Of a stretch of 64,000 bases of DNA, positions 7,363-13,805 are shown piece after piece. Position 1 is the first letter of the stretch, and each line of letters begins with the position of its first letter. Origin of the DNA: an uncultured Bacteroidales bacterium (GTDB lineage: Bacteria > Bacteroidota > Bacteroidia > Bacteroidales > Paludibacteraceae). Made by a program: the position numbers and the translations under genes. The stretch is from assembly GCA_937907165.1 (NCBI GenBank), contig CALCUH010000072.1:15349-79348 (forward strand), written 5' to 3'. The notes below the pieces were generated by a model. It had not been told where the DNA came from and did not search any database. It worked only from the letters and a program-made list of their open reading frames with translations.

Positions 7363-7665
7363 TCATACTTCGTCCTTTCTATTTAACCTTAAACGATTCA
7401 TCGTTGATCCTCCGGAACGCAGGCAATCCGGACAGTATCCCTGACAATACATTCCTTGAAATATGTTTCCGCATTTCTTACATGTCCGATCATGTGGCTT
7501 CACTTTTTTATATTTAGCATAGTATTCTTTTTGTATTGCCTTTTCACGCGGTTTATATTCAAGATCACGACATTCCGCACAACAGTACTTTTGTGATGGT
7601 GCTTTTGGACTGAACCATTCCTCACAACGTAAGCACCTTCTGTCCCTGTATTCGACATGTCTCAT
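7363..7665 (-). CDS. Double zinc-ribbon protein, 100 aa
   Basis: Two cysteine clusters: CLRCEEWF with CCAEC in the N-terminal half, and CKKCGNIF with CQGYCPDC in the C-terminal half. Small zinc-ribbon proteins of this kind are usually nucleic-acid binding. The substrate is unknown. Confidence 0.65.
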   Translation of the reverse strand: MRHVEYRDRRCLRCEEWFSPKAPSQKYCCAECRDLEYKPREKAIQKEYYAKYKKVKPHDRTCKKCGNIFQGMYCQGYCPDCLRSGGSTMNRLRLNRKDEV

Positions 7666-7682
7666 TTACATCGAACCCTCTT

Positions 7683-7784
7683 TCAAATAATAAAATAGCC
7701 GTAAACGCCATCTAAGACATCAGCAGCTATATTTCTAGTATAAAGTGTCATTGAGTCTTCGTTTTTAGGTTTCAGGACCACCAT
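7683..7784 (-). CDS. Mini-protein, 33 aa
   Basis: A continuous frame starts inside the end of the zinc-protein gene at 7765: GAGGAGA is followed by ATG-ATC-ATG, and I take the second ATG. The product, including VVLKPKNEDSMTLYTRNIAA and DVLDGVYGYFII, has ordinary composition. It is part of the overlapping operon. Function unknown. Confidence 0.45.
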   Translation of the reverse strand: MVVLKPKNEDSMTLYTRNIAADVLDGVYGYFII

Positions 7785-8028
7785 GATCATTCTCCTCTAT
7801 ATTTTCAACGTTGACTTTGTATGCACTGATCCACTCCATGAGTGTTTCATAACAACACGGACAGAGATCATATTCCTCGTTCAAATTACCTCCATTACCG
7901 TATTTGTCAACCGGTTCGAGAATAATATGGGGAATAGTAAACTTCCTACTTTCAACGTCGCGTATCCTCATCGAATTCGGAATCGCGAATAGTGTTCCAC
8001 AACGGTCGCACGATCGTGCAAGTGCCAT
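7765..8028 (-). CDS. Zinc-finger-like phage protein, 87 aa
   Basis: CDRCGTLF near the N-terminus and CPCC near residue 56 form a likely four-Cys zinc site. It lies directly downstream of the HTH gene at 8032 and is probably co-transcribed with it. Function unknown. Confidence 0.65.
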   Translation of the reverse strand: MALARSCDRCGTLFAIPNSMRIRDVESRKFTIPHIILEPVDKYGNGGNLNEEYDLCPCCYETLMEWISAYKVNVENIEENDHGGPET

Positions 8029-8031
8029 AAT

Positions 8032-8409
8032 TTAATCCTCCTTTTTATTGAGTTCTTGATTCATCCAGTCGATCAAATGGTTTGATCGTTCGAAACGATT
8101 AGCATATCTTTCGTTCTTTATTCGAGAACGCGCCTCGTTTCTGAAATCAGACGGTTTTATGTCTGTCCCGTAATTAAGGATGGTTAACAAGTTATTCAGA
8201 TCACCATCTTTTTTTCTCTCATTTGCGAGAAACTGTTTGATCTGGAAATACCGATCGTTTGACATAACACCACACTCAATGGACGTTATGGTCGATACAT
8301 GTACCCCGATAATATCGGCGAATTCAGATTTTGTTAGACCAAGAAACGATCTGATTATCGGTATATCCTGACCGAGAATATCTTTTTCTTCAATGGATAT
8401 AGACATCAT
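8032..8409 (-). CDS. XRE-type HTH regulator 1
   Basis: A 125-residue protein. Residues about 12-48 form an XRE helix-turn-helix (IPIIRSFLGLTKSEFADIIG, then VHVSTITSIECG). The C-terminal region is basic and helical. It is paralogous to the regulator at 9159 over the HTH. Its start overlaps the stop of the acidic gene at 8406. It is probably a transcriptional regulator of the early region; the operator is unknown. Confidence 0.75.
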   Translation of the reverse strand: MMSISIEEKDILGQDIPIIRSFLGLTKSEFADIIGVHVSTITSIECGVMSNDRYFQIKQFLANERKKDGDLNNLLTILNYGTDIKPSDFRNEARSRIKNERYANRFERSNHLIDWMNQELNKKED

Positions 8410-8582
8410 TGTAAAGCCTCCGTTCTGTTCAATTCGAGTTCAGTAACCCAGTATTCAACATAGATGGCATCGATACCGTTGTGGTATTCAACCGAAAATT
8501 CGACATGCTTGTTTTCATCAACCTTCGGTTCGCTGATTTCAGCACCATCCTTATCGTCGAGATAGTCGTCGACGTCCTGCAA
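8406..8582 (-). CDS. Acidic mini-protein, 58 aa
   Basis: The frame ends in TGA overlapping the ATG of HTH regulator 1 and runs back to a TTG at 8580-8582 inside the end of the upstream gene. The product (MQDVDDYLDDKDGAEISEPK, later VEFSVEYHNGIDAIYVEYW) is acidic with alternating strands, typical of a coding frame. The start codon is uncertain. Confidence 0.5.
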   Translation of the reverse strand: MQDVDDYLDDKDGAEISEPKVDENKHVEFSVEYHNGIDAIYVEYWVTELELNRTEALQ

Positions 8583-8859
8583 ACTCTTTAAACGACTCTT
8601 CAGAATCGATATAGAAGATTTTATCGGGATTCCTCATGGTGAAGCGGAAAGAATCATATTCGCAACAGTCACGAAAGTCCTCGCATTCGCACCATTCTTT
8701 CCATGACGATTTAGCCTCGACTGGAGAAGCCCACAGGCCGCCACTAGGCTTGACTCCTACATTACCGAAATTAGTGATGCCTTTGAATCGCCTTGTGTCA
8801 AATTCTTCGTGACCATAGTGGATATAAGTCACCGCTCTGCCTTCTCTCGTGTACTCCAT
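8551..8859 (-). CDS. Hypothetical phage protein, 102 aa
   Basis: The start MEYTREGRAVTYIHYGHEEF follows AAGGAGGAACTTATT. It has several Trp and Cys residues (WKEWCECEDFRDCCEY). The same frame stays open upstream through a terminator and promoter into the gene at 9117, so a fused product is formally possible. No family recognised. Confidence 0.65.
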   Translation of the reverse strand: MEYTREGRAVTYIHYGHEEFDTRRFKGITNFGNVGVKPSGGLWASPVEAKSSWKEWCECEDFRDCCEYDSFRFTMRNPDKIFYIDSEESFKEFAGRRRLSRR

Positions 8860-9117
8860 AATAAGTTCCTCCTTAAGTTTCAAAAAGATAAAAAAAAGAG
8901 GAGCCAACGTTAAGTCAGCTCCAATCTTACAATAAGAAGAACGGCACAGACTAGGCCTTTCTCCATTATATTTGGTTCTCGCTTTTATATGAAACCTCAT
9001 AGCCCATAATCCGTCTTCGTAATACACCTTAACGGGTTTTGCACCATGGTTTTGTTCTTCAAAGAAGCGAATAACCTCATAATGTCTCGTCCTGATTACT
9101 ATGTATTTTGTTTTCAT
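8860..9117 (-). CDS. Small protein, possibly truncated, read-through frame
   Basis: A strong GAGGAGGTGTTGTCC precedes the ATG at 9115-9117. The first 48 codons (KTKYIVIRTRHYEVIRFFEE, later VYYEDGLWAMRFHIKA) look like a real protein. The frame then runs without a stop through promoter 8964-8982, RNA B and its terminator into the gene at 8859. Most likely a 3'-truncated gene whose end was replaced by the RNA cassette. Confidence 0.45.
8899..8958 (-). ncRNA. Small structured RNA B with own promoter and terminator
   Basis: A second member of the RNA A type. AGAA pairs with TTCT outside and GGC with GCC inside, followed by an A/T-rich linker and a terminator (GGAGCTGAC against GTTGGCTCC, then TCTTTTTTTT). 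The stem sequences differ from RNA A but pairing is kept. Confidence 0.55.
8964..8982 (-). promoter_or_regulatory. Repeated phage promoter, diverged copy
   Basis: Minus strand GCGAGAACCAAA then TATAATGG. It precedes RNA B and lies inside the open frame of the 9117 gene. Confidence 0.5.
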
Positions 9118-9158
9118 GGACAACACCTCCTCATCAAAGAGGTTGCAACTTTAGCGTA

Positions 9159-9539
9159 TCACAACGGAACCATGCACAACCACTTTCTGAGATCGTCCTT
9201 GAGCTGCTTTGAGTCTTTCTTCTTACCAATGGTCTGCTTGAGCTCGTTGACCTTCTTTTCGAGGTCTTTTCTCGTTATCGGATACTTTCCGATATTGTTA
9301 CGACTCAGAATATTAATACATAACGACAGTGCCTCGTTCGTAATCATCTCTTTCGCGATAAGATAATTAATAGCATAGACGTGAATCGTTTTCATCGTAC
9401 CCGGATTGCTTTCGAGATTAGTAGCCGTTGTTCTTGACACATCGAGCATCTCCGCGAGGTCTTCGAGTGACCATCCAGCAAACGCTCTGATGATCGGTAA
9501 GTCCTGTCTGAACTGTTCGATAACGATTTCGTCAATCAT
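9159..9539 (-). CDS. XRE-type HTH regulator 2
   Basis: A 126-residue protein. The HTH spans residues about 13-50 (LPIIRAFAGWSLEDLAEMLD, then VSRTTATNLESN), paralogous to regulator 1 at 8032. The C-terminal half is helical and Lys-rich. It sits directly after the terminator of the helicase gene, behind TTAGGAGGTATGGTAAA. It is likely a repressor or activator of early genes. Confidence 0.75.
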   Translation of the reverse strand: MIDEIVIEQFRQDLPIIRAFAGWSLEDLAEMLDVSRTTATNLESNPGTMKTIHVYAINYLIAKEMITNEALSLCINILSRNNIGKYPITRKDLEKKVNELKQTIGKKKDSKQLKDDLRKWLCMVPL

Positions 9540-9562
9540 TTTACCATACCTCCTAAGTTTTA

Positions 9563-9594
9563 GAAAAGAGAAGAGCCCTTGTTAGGACTCTTTC
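9563..9594 (-). terminator. Terminator overlapping the helicase stop
   Basis: Minus strand AAGAGTCCTAACAAGGGCTCTT followed by CTCTTTTCT; the hairpin includes the last codons of the helicase gene. It may act as an attenuator before regulator 2. Confidence 0.55.
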
Positions 9595-10883
9595 AATGCC
9601 TCTTCCGCCGAGTCCCTTCTTTCGAATCTTAATCCATAGTGCTTACCGACGAACCGCGTCTCGTTAAACTGCTTCTTGGTTCTCAAAGCATTACGGACAG
9701 CGTTCTCGATGGAGCTGTGAGATGTAAGATGGTAGTAATACAGGTCTATGAAAGTCGTATTAAGTCTGTCAATGCGCCCTGACGCCTGTTCCATCATCTT
9801 ATATGAATAGTTCTCGCTGTAGAAGACAATGGTGTCAGTCGTAACGCAATTCCATCCTTCAGCTCCGGCATTATACTGGACGAGATACACCCATCTGTCC
9901 CCAGTTGGAATCGGTTGGTGCTTGTGTCCAGACCATTCCGCGATCTCGACACTGTCGTTTTTGCTCGTCCATCCTCCGTATCCGAGATTAAGAAGAAGCT
10001 CTCTTTCATAATCGAAATTGTAGAAGATAATCATTTTCGGATGCTTCTCGAATAACTCAAAGACGGTTAGTTGTCTTGAATCCGTTTCGCTCACCATCCT
10101 ACGAAGGCATTGACAGAACTCTCCAGGAGTCTCGATAGGTTTCTCCGCAAACGGATTCCATCGAGTATTAAGGATTTCCCGATACCGAATCTTATCATAA
10201 TCAGTAAAGATATACTCATGGTGTTGTATAGTAGAACGTTCGAAATCCATATCCACGAGAATCCTATCGCGGAGTCTTATCAGGCGTCCTGTATCGACGT
10301 ATCGATCTATTTGCGGGAAATTTGTGAATGGCTTATAAATGATATGCGCCTCTTTGAATTCCGTCCGGTTTCGATAGAATCCATTAGCTATAAACACCGG
10401 AATGTAATCACTCCATGTGTCGCCGGGAGTAGCCGACAGCAAAATCCATTTGTTTCGTTTGGCGATTCTGAGAAACGCTTTGACCCATGCTCCGCTACCG
10501 ACTACCCTCTGCTCGTCAAAGATAAAGAATGCGTTTTGCACATCCTTATACTTTTTTATGTTGTTCCAGCTGTCGATTACTACCTTATGGTCGTACATTT
10601 TGGCTTCATCGTAGGGAGTGATGATAAACGGTGTCATCTCACTTTCCCACTCAAGCTTATCCCGCTTCTGCGCCGTAGTGATGACATACAAATCAAGCGG
10701 TTTCACCATGGGCTTAACGAGTTCCACCAGTTTGTCGTCTATCACTCGCATAGTTCCGCCCTGTTGCAGGTAGTAATACACGAGTGCGGTTCTCGACTTG
10801 CCTGAGCCTGTTCCGCCATGGACGATACATCCGTTTCGTATTTTATCAAGAGCCTCTACCTGATGCTTTCCAAGCTCAAGCAT
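9582..10883 (-). CDS. SF2 DNA helicase (DEAD/SNF2-like)
   Basis: A 433-residue protein with a full SF2 motif set: Q-region MLELGKHQVEALDKI, motif I GGTGSGKS (residues about 23-30), motif II FDEQR (a variant of DExH) near 124, motif III SATPGD near 150, and motif VI QASGRIDR near 383. Phage helicases of this kind sit next to the replication genes and unwind or remodel replication DNA. It lies downstream of the polymerase fusion and SSB-like genes. Confidence 0.85.
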   Translation of the reverse strand: MLELGKHQVEALDKIRNGCIVHGGTGSGKSRTALVYYYLQQGGTMRVIDDKLVELVKPMVKPLDLYVITTAQKRDKLEWESEMTPFIITPYDEAKMYDHKVVIDSWNNIKKYKDVQNAFFIFDEQRVVGSGAWVKAFLRIAKRNKWILLSATPGDTWSDYIPVFIANGFYRNRTEFKEAHIIYKPFTNFPQIDRYVDTGRLIRLRDRILVDMDFERSTIQHHEYIFTDYDKIRYREILNTRWNPFAEKPIETPGEFCQCLRRMVSETDSRQLTVFELFEKHPKMIIFYNFDYERELLLNLGYGGWTSKNDSVEIAEWSGHKHQPIPTGDRWVYLVQYNAGAEGWNCVTTDTIVFYSENYSYKMMEQASGRIDRLNTTFIDLYYYHLTSHSSIENAVRNALRTKKQFNETRFVGKHYGLRFERRDSAEEALKES

Positions 10884-10892
10884 TTAATCACC

Positions 10893-11183
10893 TCAATATT
10901 CTTCGGGAAATAGGATTGTTGTCACCGATCTATCCCATTCCGTTATAATCCAAATTTTCATAGACGCCTTAACCCCATTCTGCTCATATGAAGCGAGAAT
11001 GCGTTCGCCATTTTCGACTGCGTAATCGTTCGACTCCTTGTCCTCCTTACAGGAATCACCCCAGTCGCATTCCTGATACCGCCTGATTGACTTCGACACA
11101 AATGCCGCAAACACATGGTCTCTTTGCATCATTTCGACAACCGCAGCGGTAGCCACAAGTCTACCAAGTTTAAATTTCTGCAT
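10893..11183 (-). CDS. Conserved plasmid/phage-type protein, 96 aa
   Basis: Start MQKFKLGRLVATAAVVEMMQ behind AAAGGAGAGTCGACC. The pattern DWGDSCKEDKESNDYAVENG, then KIWIITEWDRSVTTILFPEE, is shared, as I recall, by small proteins annotated only as plasmid-related in Firmicutes mobile elements. Biochemical function unknown. Confidence 0.7.
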   Translation of the reverse strand: MQKFKLGRLVATAAVVEMMQRDHVFAAFVSKSIRRYQECDWGDSCKEDKESNDYAVENGERILASYEQNGVKASMKIWIITEWDRSVTTILFPEEY

Positions 11184-11208
11184 GGTCGACTCTCCTTTCG
11201 CGTAAAGT

Positions 11209-11502
11209 TTACTTACATTGTTCCAGAAGTTTAAGAAGCTTCTCAATCTCTCCAGTACTGTTTCCGCGCTTCTTGAGATGCCATACAAGAAGACAGACAA
11301 CAATATTAAAATCAGTGATTGCTCGACACATCCACTTGTACTGACGGTACAGTCCATGTTTACAAATGCCAATTTGTCCCATCCCGCCGATATCCGTCCA
11401 CGTTTTCATGATTTCAAGATTTTCAGACGAGCAATCTACAATATTATCAATGGTCTTGAAAATATTACTATCAAAATCATCGAATAATCTCTTAAATGCC
11501 AT
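11209..11502 (-). CDS. Hypothetical protein, 97 aa
   Basis: A helical protein with a mildly hydrophobic middle (ITDFNIVVCLLVWHL) and a Lys/Leu-rich end. RBS AGAGGAGAAAAGAACT. No family recognised. Confidence 0.6.
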   Translation of the reverse strand: MAFKRLFDDFDSNIFKTIDNIVDCSSENLEIMKTWTDIGGMGQIGICKHGLYRQYKWMCRAITDFNIVVCLLVWHLKKRGNSTGEIEKLLKLLEQCK

Positions 11503-11540
11503 AGTTCTTTTCTCCTCTCGTGTGTGTTTAGAATGAGATA

Positions 11541-11573
11541 TCAGGCGCCAGTAACCATAGTACCAGCGCCTGA
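11541..11573 (-). terminator. Long GC-rich hairpin, terminator-like
   Basis: CAGGCGCTGGTA pairs with TTACTGGCGCCTG around CTATGG, directly after the gene at 11586. The U-tract is weak. Confidence 0.5.
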
Positions 11574-11585
11574 ACGAATTATATA

Positions 11586-12347
11586 TCAGTAATCAATACC
11601 GAGCTTCTCGTTGTACGCTTCGACCTCTTCAACTACCTTTTCGATTTCTTCTCTCGTCATGGTGACGTAATCCTGTTCCGCCGCTTCTTTAAGAGCTGTT
11701 GCAGTCATGGGTTCTGTTTTCGGCTCGATTCCGATTGTCTTATTGAGGAATGCCGTTGCCTTTTCGAGTTTTTCATGAATTATCCCCATAATAGAACCAC
11801 CATCGACATTTATAACGGGGTTCTCTTCTTTTGGCAACCACTGTTTGATGATATTGTAGTAATTGCCGCTGTTACCGAGTGATTTCTTCGCGATAGCCAT
11901 AGCGAGACCCTTTTCCGGATCGAAAGTGTCACCTTCACCACACTTGACTACTGTTTTGCTGCCGTCTTCCCAGTATACGATGGTGGCCGGGTCGTTATAG
12001 ATGACTTTCTTAATCACAAAGATACCATACGGAACCTTTGCGTAATTGAAGCCCCTTCCGGTAACGAGAGATCCTGTCTGGATCCAGCCTCCGATATCGG
12101 TGTAAGTGTAGTAATTACCGTTGAAGAATACAGTGTCACCATCTTTGGCATTTATCACATTACCGCCGACAAAAATCGCCTGACGTCTTGGATTGCGAAT
12201 AATATCGTCATCGGAAATCGTACCAAGAAATCTGAAATCAGGGAGAGGTTGCTTCACGTTACCACTCCGAGCAAGCTGAGACATGAGCTCGTGGAATGCA
12301 GTCTTCCCTCCGGAACGAGGAAGATTGATGTACAGTCTATCACTCAT
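11586..12347 (-). CDS. Conserved phage replication-region protein, 253 aa
   Basis: The ATG at 12345-12347 follows GGAGGGATGAAGACG and overlaps the preceding stop. The centre (DPATIVYWEDGSKTVVKCGE, then DTFDPEKGLAMAIAKKSLGN) is a widespread phage motif of unknown biochemistry that often ends in a YYxxIKxWL segment, as here. The N-terminal half has beta-rich repeats (VGGNVINAKDGDTVFFNGNY). It lies between SSB-like and helicase genes, so a replication-associated role is likely. Confidence 0.7.
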   Translation of the reverse strand: MSDRLYINLPRSGGKTAFHELMSQLARSGNVKQPLPDFRFLGTISDDDIIRNPRRQAIFVGGNVINAKDGDTVFFNGNYYTYTDIGGWIQTGSLVTGRGFNYAKVPYGIFVIKKVIYNDPATIVYWEDGSKTVVKCGEGDTFDPEKGLAMAIAKKSLGNSGNYYNIIKQWLPKEENPVINVDGGSIMGIIHEKLEKATAFLNKTIGIEPKTEPMTATALKEAAEQDYVTMTREEIEKVVEEVEAYNEKLGIDY

Positions 12348-12861
12348 CGTCTTCATCCCTCCGGCCATGGTAACGCTTGTAACGGTCAGCATACGGGTCA
12401 GAACTGAAGTCCTGCTCTACATACATGGTGCGGATATAGAGAGTGTAGCCGTCCTTGTCCTTCTTAGGAGCTGCATTCATGACAACGCGGATGCGGTTAA
12501 CACGGATCTTATCGATAGTACCGACAGTGTCCTCATCCATAGGGACAGCAACCTCATCGGCATTCACGAGATATACATTCGGAAGATACTTGAGCTCCTC
12601 GCCATACTTGTTGCGGTAAGACAGAGTGGCTCTCACGAAGTAAGTAGGAACGAAATCGTCCGGATCATCATCCTCACGCGGAGTAGTCTCGCAAACCTCG
12701 ATACCACGTGCTGCGATCTCTTTTGCCTGGTTCGGATCCGGAATAACGATGGTGCAGGTACGAGTCTTAGCGCCGAACTTACTCTTAGTCGGATCGCCGG
12801 ACAGATTCGGCTGAAACATAAAGCGAGTATCCTCGATAGAAATCAGATTAACATTAGCCAT
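12340..12861 (-). CDS. Possible ssDNA-binding protein, 173 aa
   Basis: Start MANVNLISIEDTRFMFQPNL behind AAAAGGAGAATTTTTATC. A beta-rich body with an acidic C-terminal tail (RRDEDDE), the layout of phage gp2.5-type SSBs that bind ssDNA and use the acidic tail to contact polymerase or helicase. The assignment rests on layout and on position between polymerase and helicase genes, not on a recognised fold signature. Confidence 0.5.
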   Translation of the reverse strand: MANVNLISIEDTRFMFQPNLSGDPTKSKFGAKTRTCTIVIPDPNQAKEIAARGIEVCETTPREDDDPDDFVPTYFVRATLSYRNKYGEELKYLPNVYLVNADEVAVPMDEDTVGTIDKIRVNRIRVVMNAAPKKDKDGYTLYIRTMYVEQDFSSDPYADRYKRYHGRRDEDDE

Positions 12862-12902
12862 GATAAAAATTCTCCTTTTCGAATAAATAATTTTTAGTTT
12901 AG

Positions 12903-12937
12903 AAAAACCGAAGAGCACCTGTTTCCAAGTGCTCTCC
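12903..12937 (-). terminator. Terminator after the 12949 gene
   Basis: GAGCACTTGGAAACAGGTGCTC hairpin followed by TTCGGTTTTTCT on the minus strand. Confidence 0.7.
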
Positions 12938-12948
12938 AGTTGCAGGGT

Positions 12949-13347
12949 TTACGTGAGATTGTCTCTACTCACACTGAATTGTGCCCAGACATCGGTGTCT
13001 CCATCAATTCCCGGGATGTCTTTCAAAGCTTCGATAATATCGTGTAAGTCATCAAGTTTTGTCGGGTATTTGTCGCCCTGCGCAAAGGGAAGCATGAATT
13101 CCAATACACCTTTTTCGACAGTATCCCACTGGCTTACACCGTGCTCGATAAGCCCCTTAGGAATTTCCGGTGCAATCGGAATATTCTCCGGCGGCATATC
13201 GATGATGACATCCATGGGTACGCTCTTGGGTTTGGAAATAGCTTTCCTGATGATTACTGCAAGTGTGACCGTACCTACAACTTTTCCTACGAACACGATC
13301 TTTGCTTTGTTCTCCTCGAGAAACTTTTTGACATCTTCTTTTGTCAT
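12949..13347 (-). CDS. Single-TM protein, 132 aa
   Basis: Start MTKEDVKKFLEENKAKIVFV behind AAAGGAGGAAATCACC. A span at residues about 15-34 (KIVFVGKVVGTVTLAVII) is followed by a Pro-rich stretch and a soluble C-terminus. It has its own promoter and terminator. Part of the large set of phage membrane proteins here. Function unknown. Confidence 0.7.
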   Translation of the reverse strand: MTKEDVKKFLEENKAKIVFVGKVVGTVTLAVIIRKAISKPKSVPMDVIIDMPPENIPIAPEIPKGLIEHGVSQWDTVEKGVLEFMLPFAQGDKYPTKLDDLHDIIEALKDIPGIDGDTDVWAQFSVSRDNLT

Positions 13348-13388
13348 GGTGATTTCCTCCTTTCGTAAATCTTTAGGCAAACCCTTGC

Positions 13389-13413
13389 CATAATAGAACA
13401 TGCAAATGTTGCG
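13389..13413 (-). promoter_or_regulatory. Repeated phage promoter
   Basis: Minus strand CGCAACATTTGCA, gap, TATTATG. The 5' leader begins with a GGCAAGGGTTTGCC hairpin ahead of the 12949 gene. Confidence 0.6.
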
Positions 13414-13415
13414 AA

Positions 13416-13452
13416 AAGAGGAAGAGCATCCGTTTCCAGATACTCTTCTCGT
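13416..13452 (-). terminator. Terminator after the 13467 gene
   Basis: AAGAGTATCTGGAAACGGAT-type hairpin with a GGAAAC loop and CTCTTCCTCTTTT downstream on the minus strand. Confidence 0.65.
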
Positions 13453-13466
13453 TCACGTTGGTGTGG

Positions 13467-13763
13467 TCACTCGACTTTATCACCGAGTTCATCCTTAGCC
13501 TTCTTGACGAGCTTAACGCCTGCACCTACAGCAGTGATGGTGACCGTTGCAATCGCCACTCCGCAGAAGAAGCTGATGTTTGCGAGATAGTCAACATAGG
13601 AATTCTTAATGACTCCCCATGTTCCTTCCTCACAAGTCATCTTTGCTAATTCTGCAAGAGCCTTATCGACGCATTCCCAGTCCTCTTTCGATTGCCTTGT
13701 GATGCATTTGTCGTAAAGCTTATGGTCAAGCAGGAATTTGTTAATCGTTGATGCCATCTTCAT
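13467..13763 (-). CDS. Single-TM protein, 98 aa
   Basis: An N-terminal soluble domain, then a hydrophobic helix at residues about 63-83 (SFFCGVAIATVTITAVGAGV) and a Lys-rich tail that would face the cytoplasm. Strong GGAAAGGAGGTGTAGTCC before the ATG. Sits between the polymerase fusion and the 12949 membrane gene. Confidence 0.7.
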   Translation of the reverse strand: MKMASTINKFLLDHKLYDKCITRQSKEDWECVDKALAELAKMTCEEGTWGVIKNSYVDYLANISFFCGVAIATVTITAVGAGVKLVKKAKDELGDKVE

Positions 13764-13780
13764 GGACTACACCTCCTTTC

Positions 13781-13805
13781 CACTACAGACGCTGTAAGTT
13801 TCGCG
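13781..13805 (-). promoter_or_regulatory. Repeated phage promoter, diverged copy
   Basis: Minus strand CGCGAAACTTACA, gap, TGTAGTG. It overlaps the end of the polymerase gene and drives 13467. Confidence 0.5.

Noticed and set aside
7336..7374. 14-codon frame (MMLFMAARMS)
   Set aside because: Too short to support, although it overlaps the preceding stop.
10110..10805. 231-codon plus-strand frame opposite the helicase
   Set aside because: No ribosome binding site, composition unlike a protein, and the opposite strand carries all helicase motifs.
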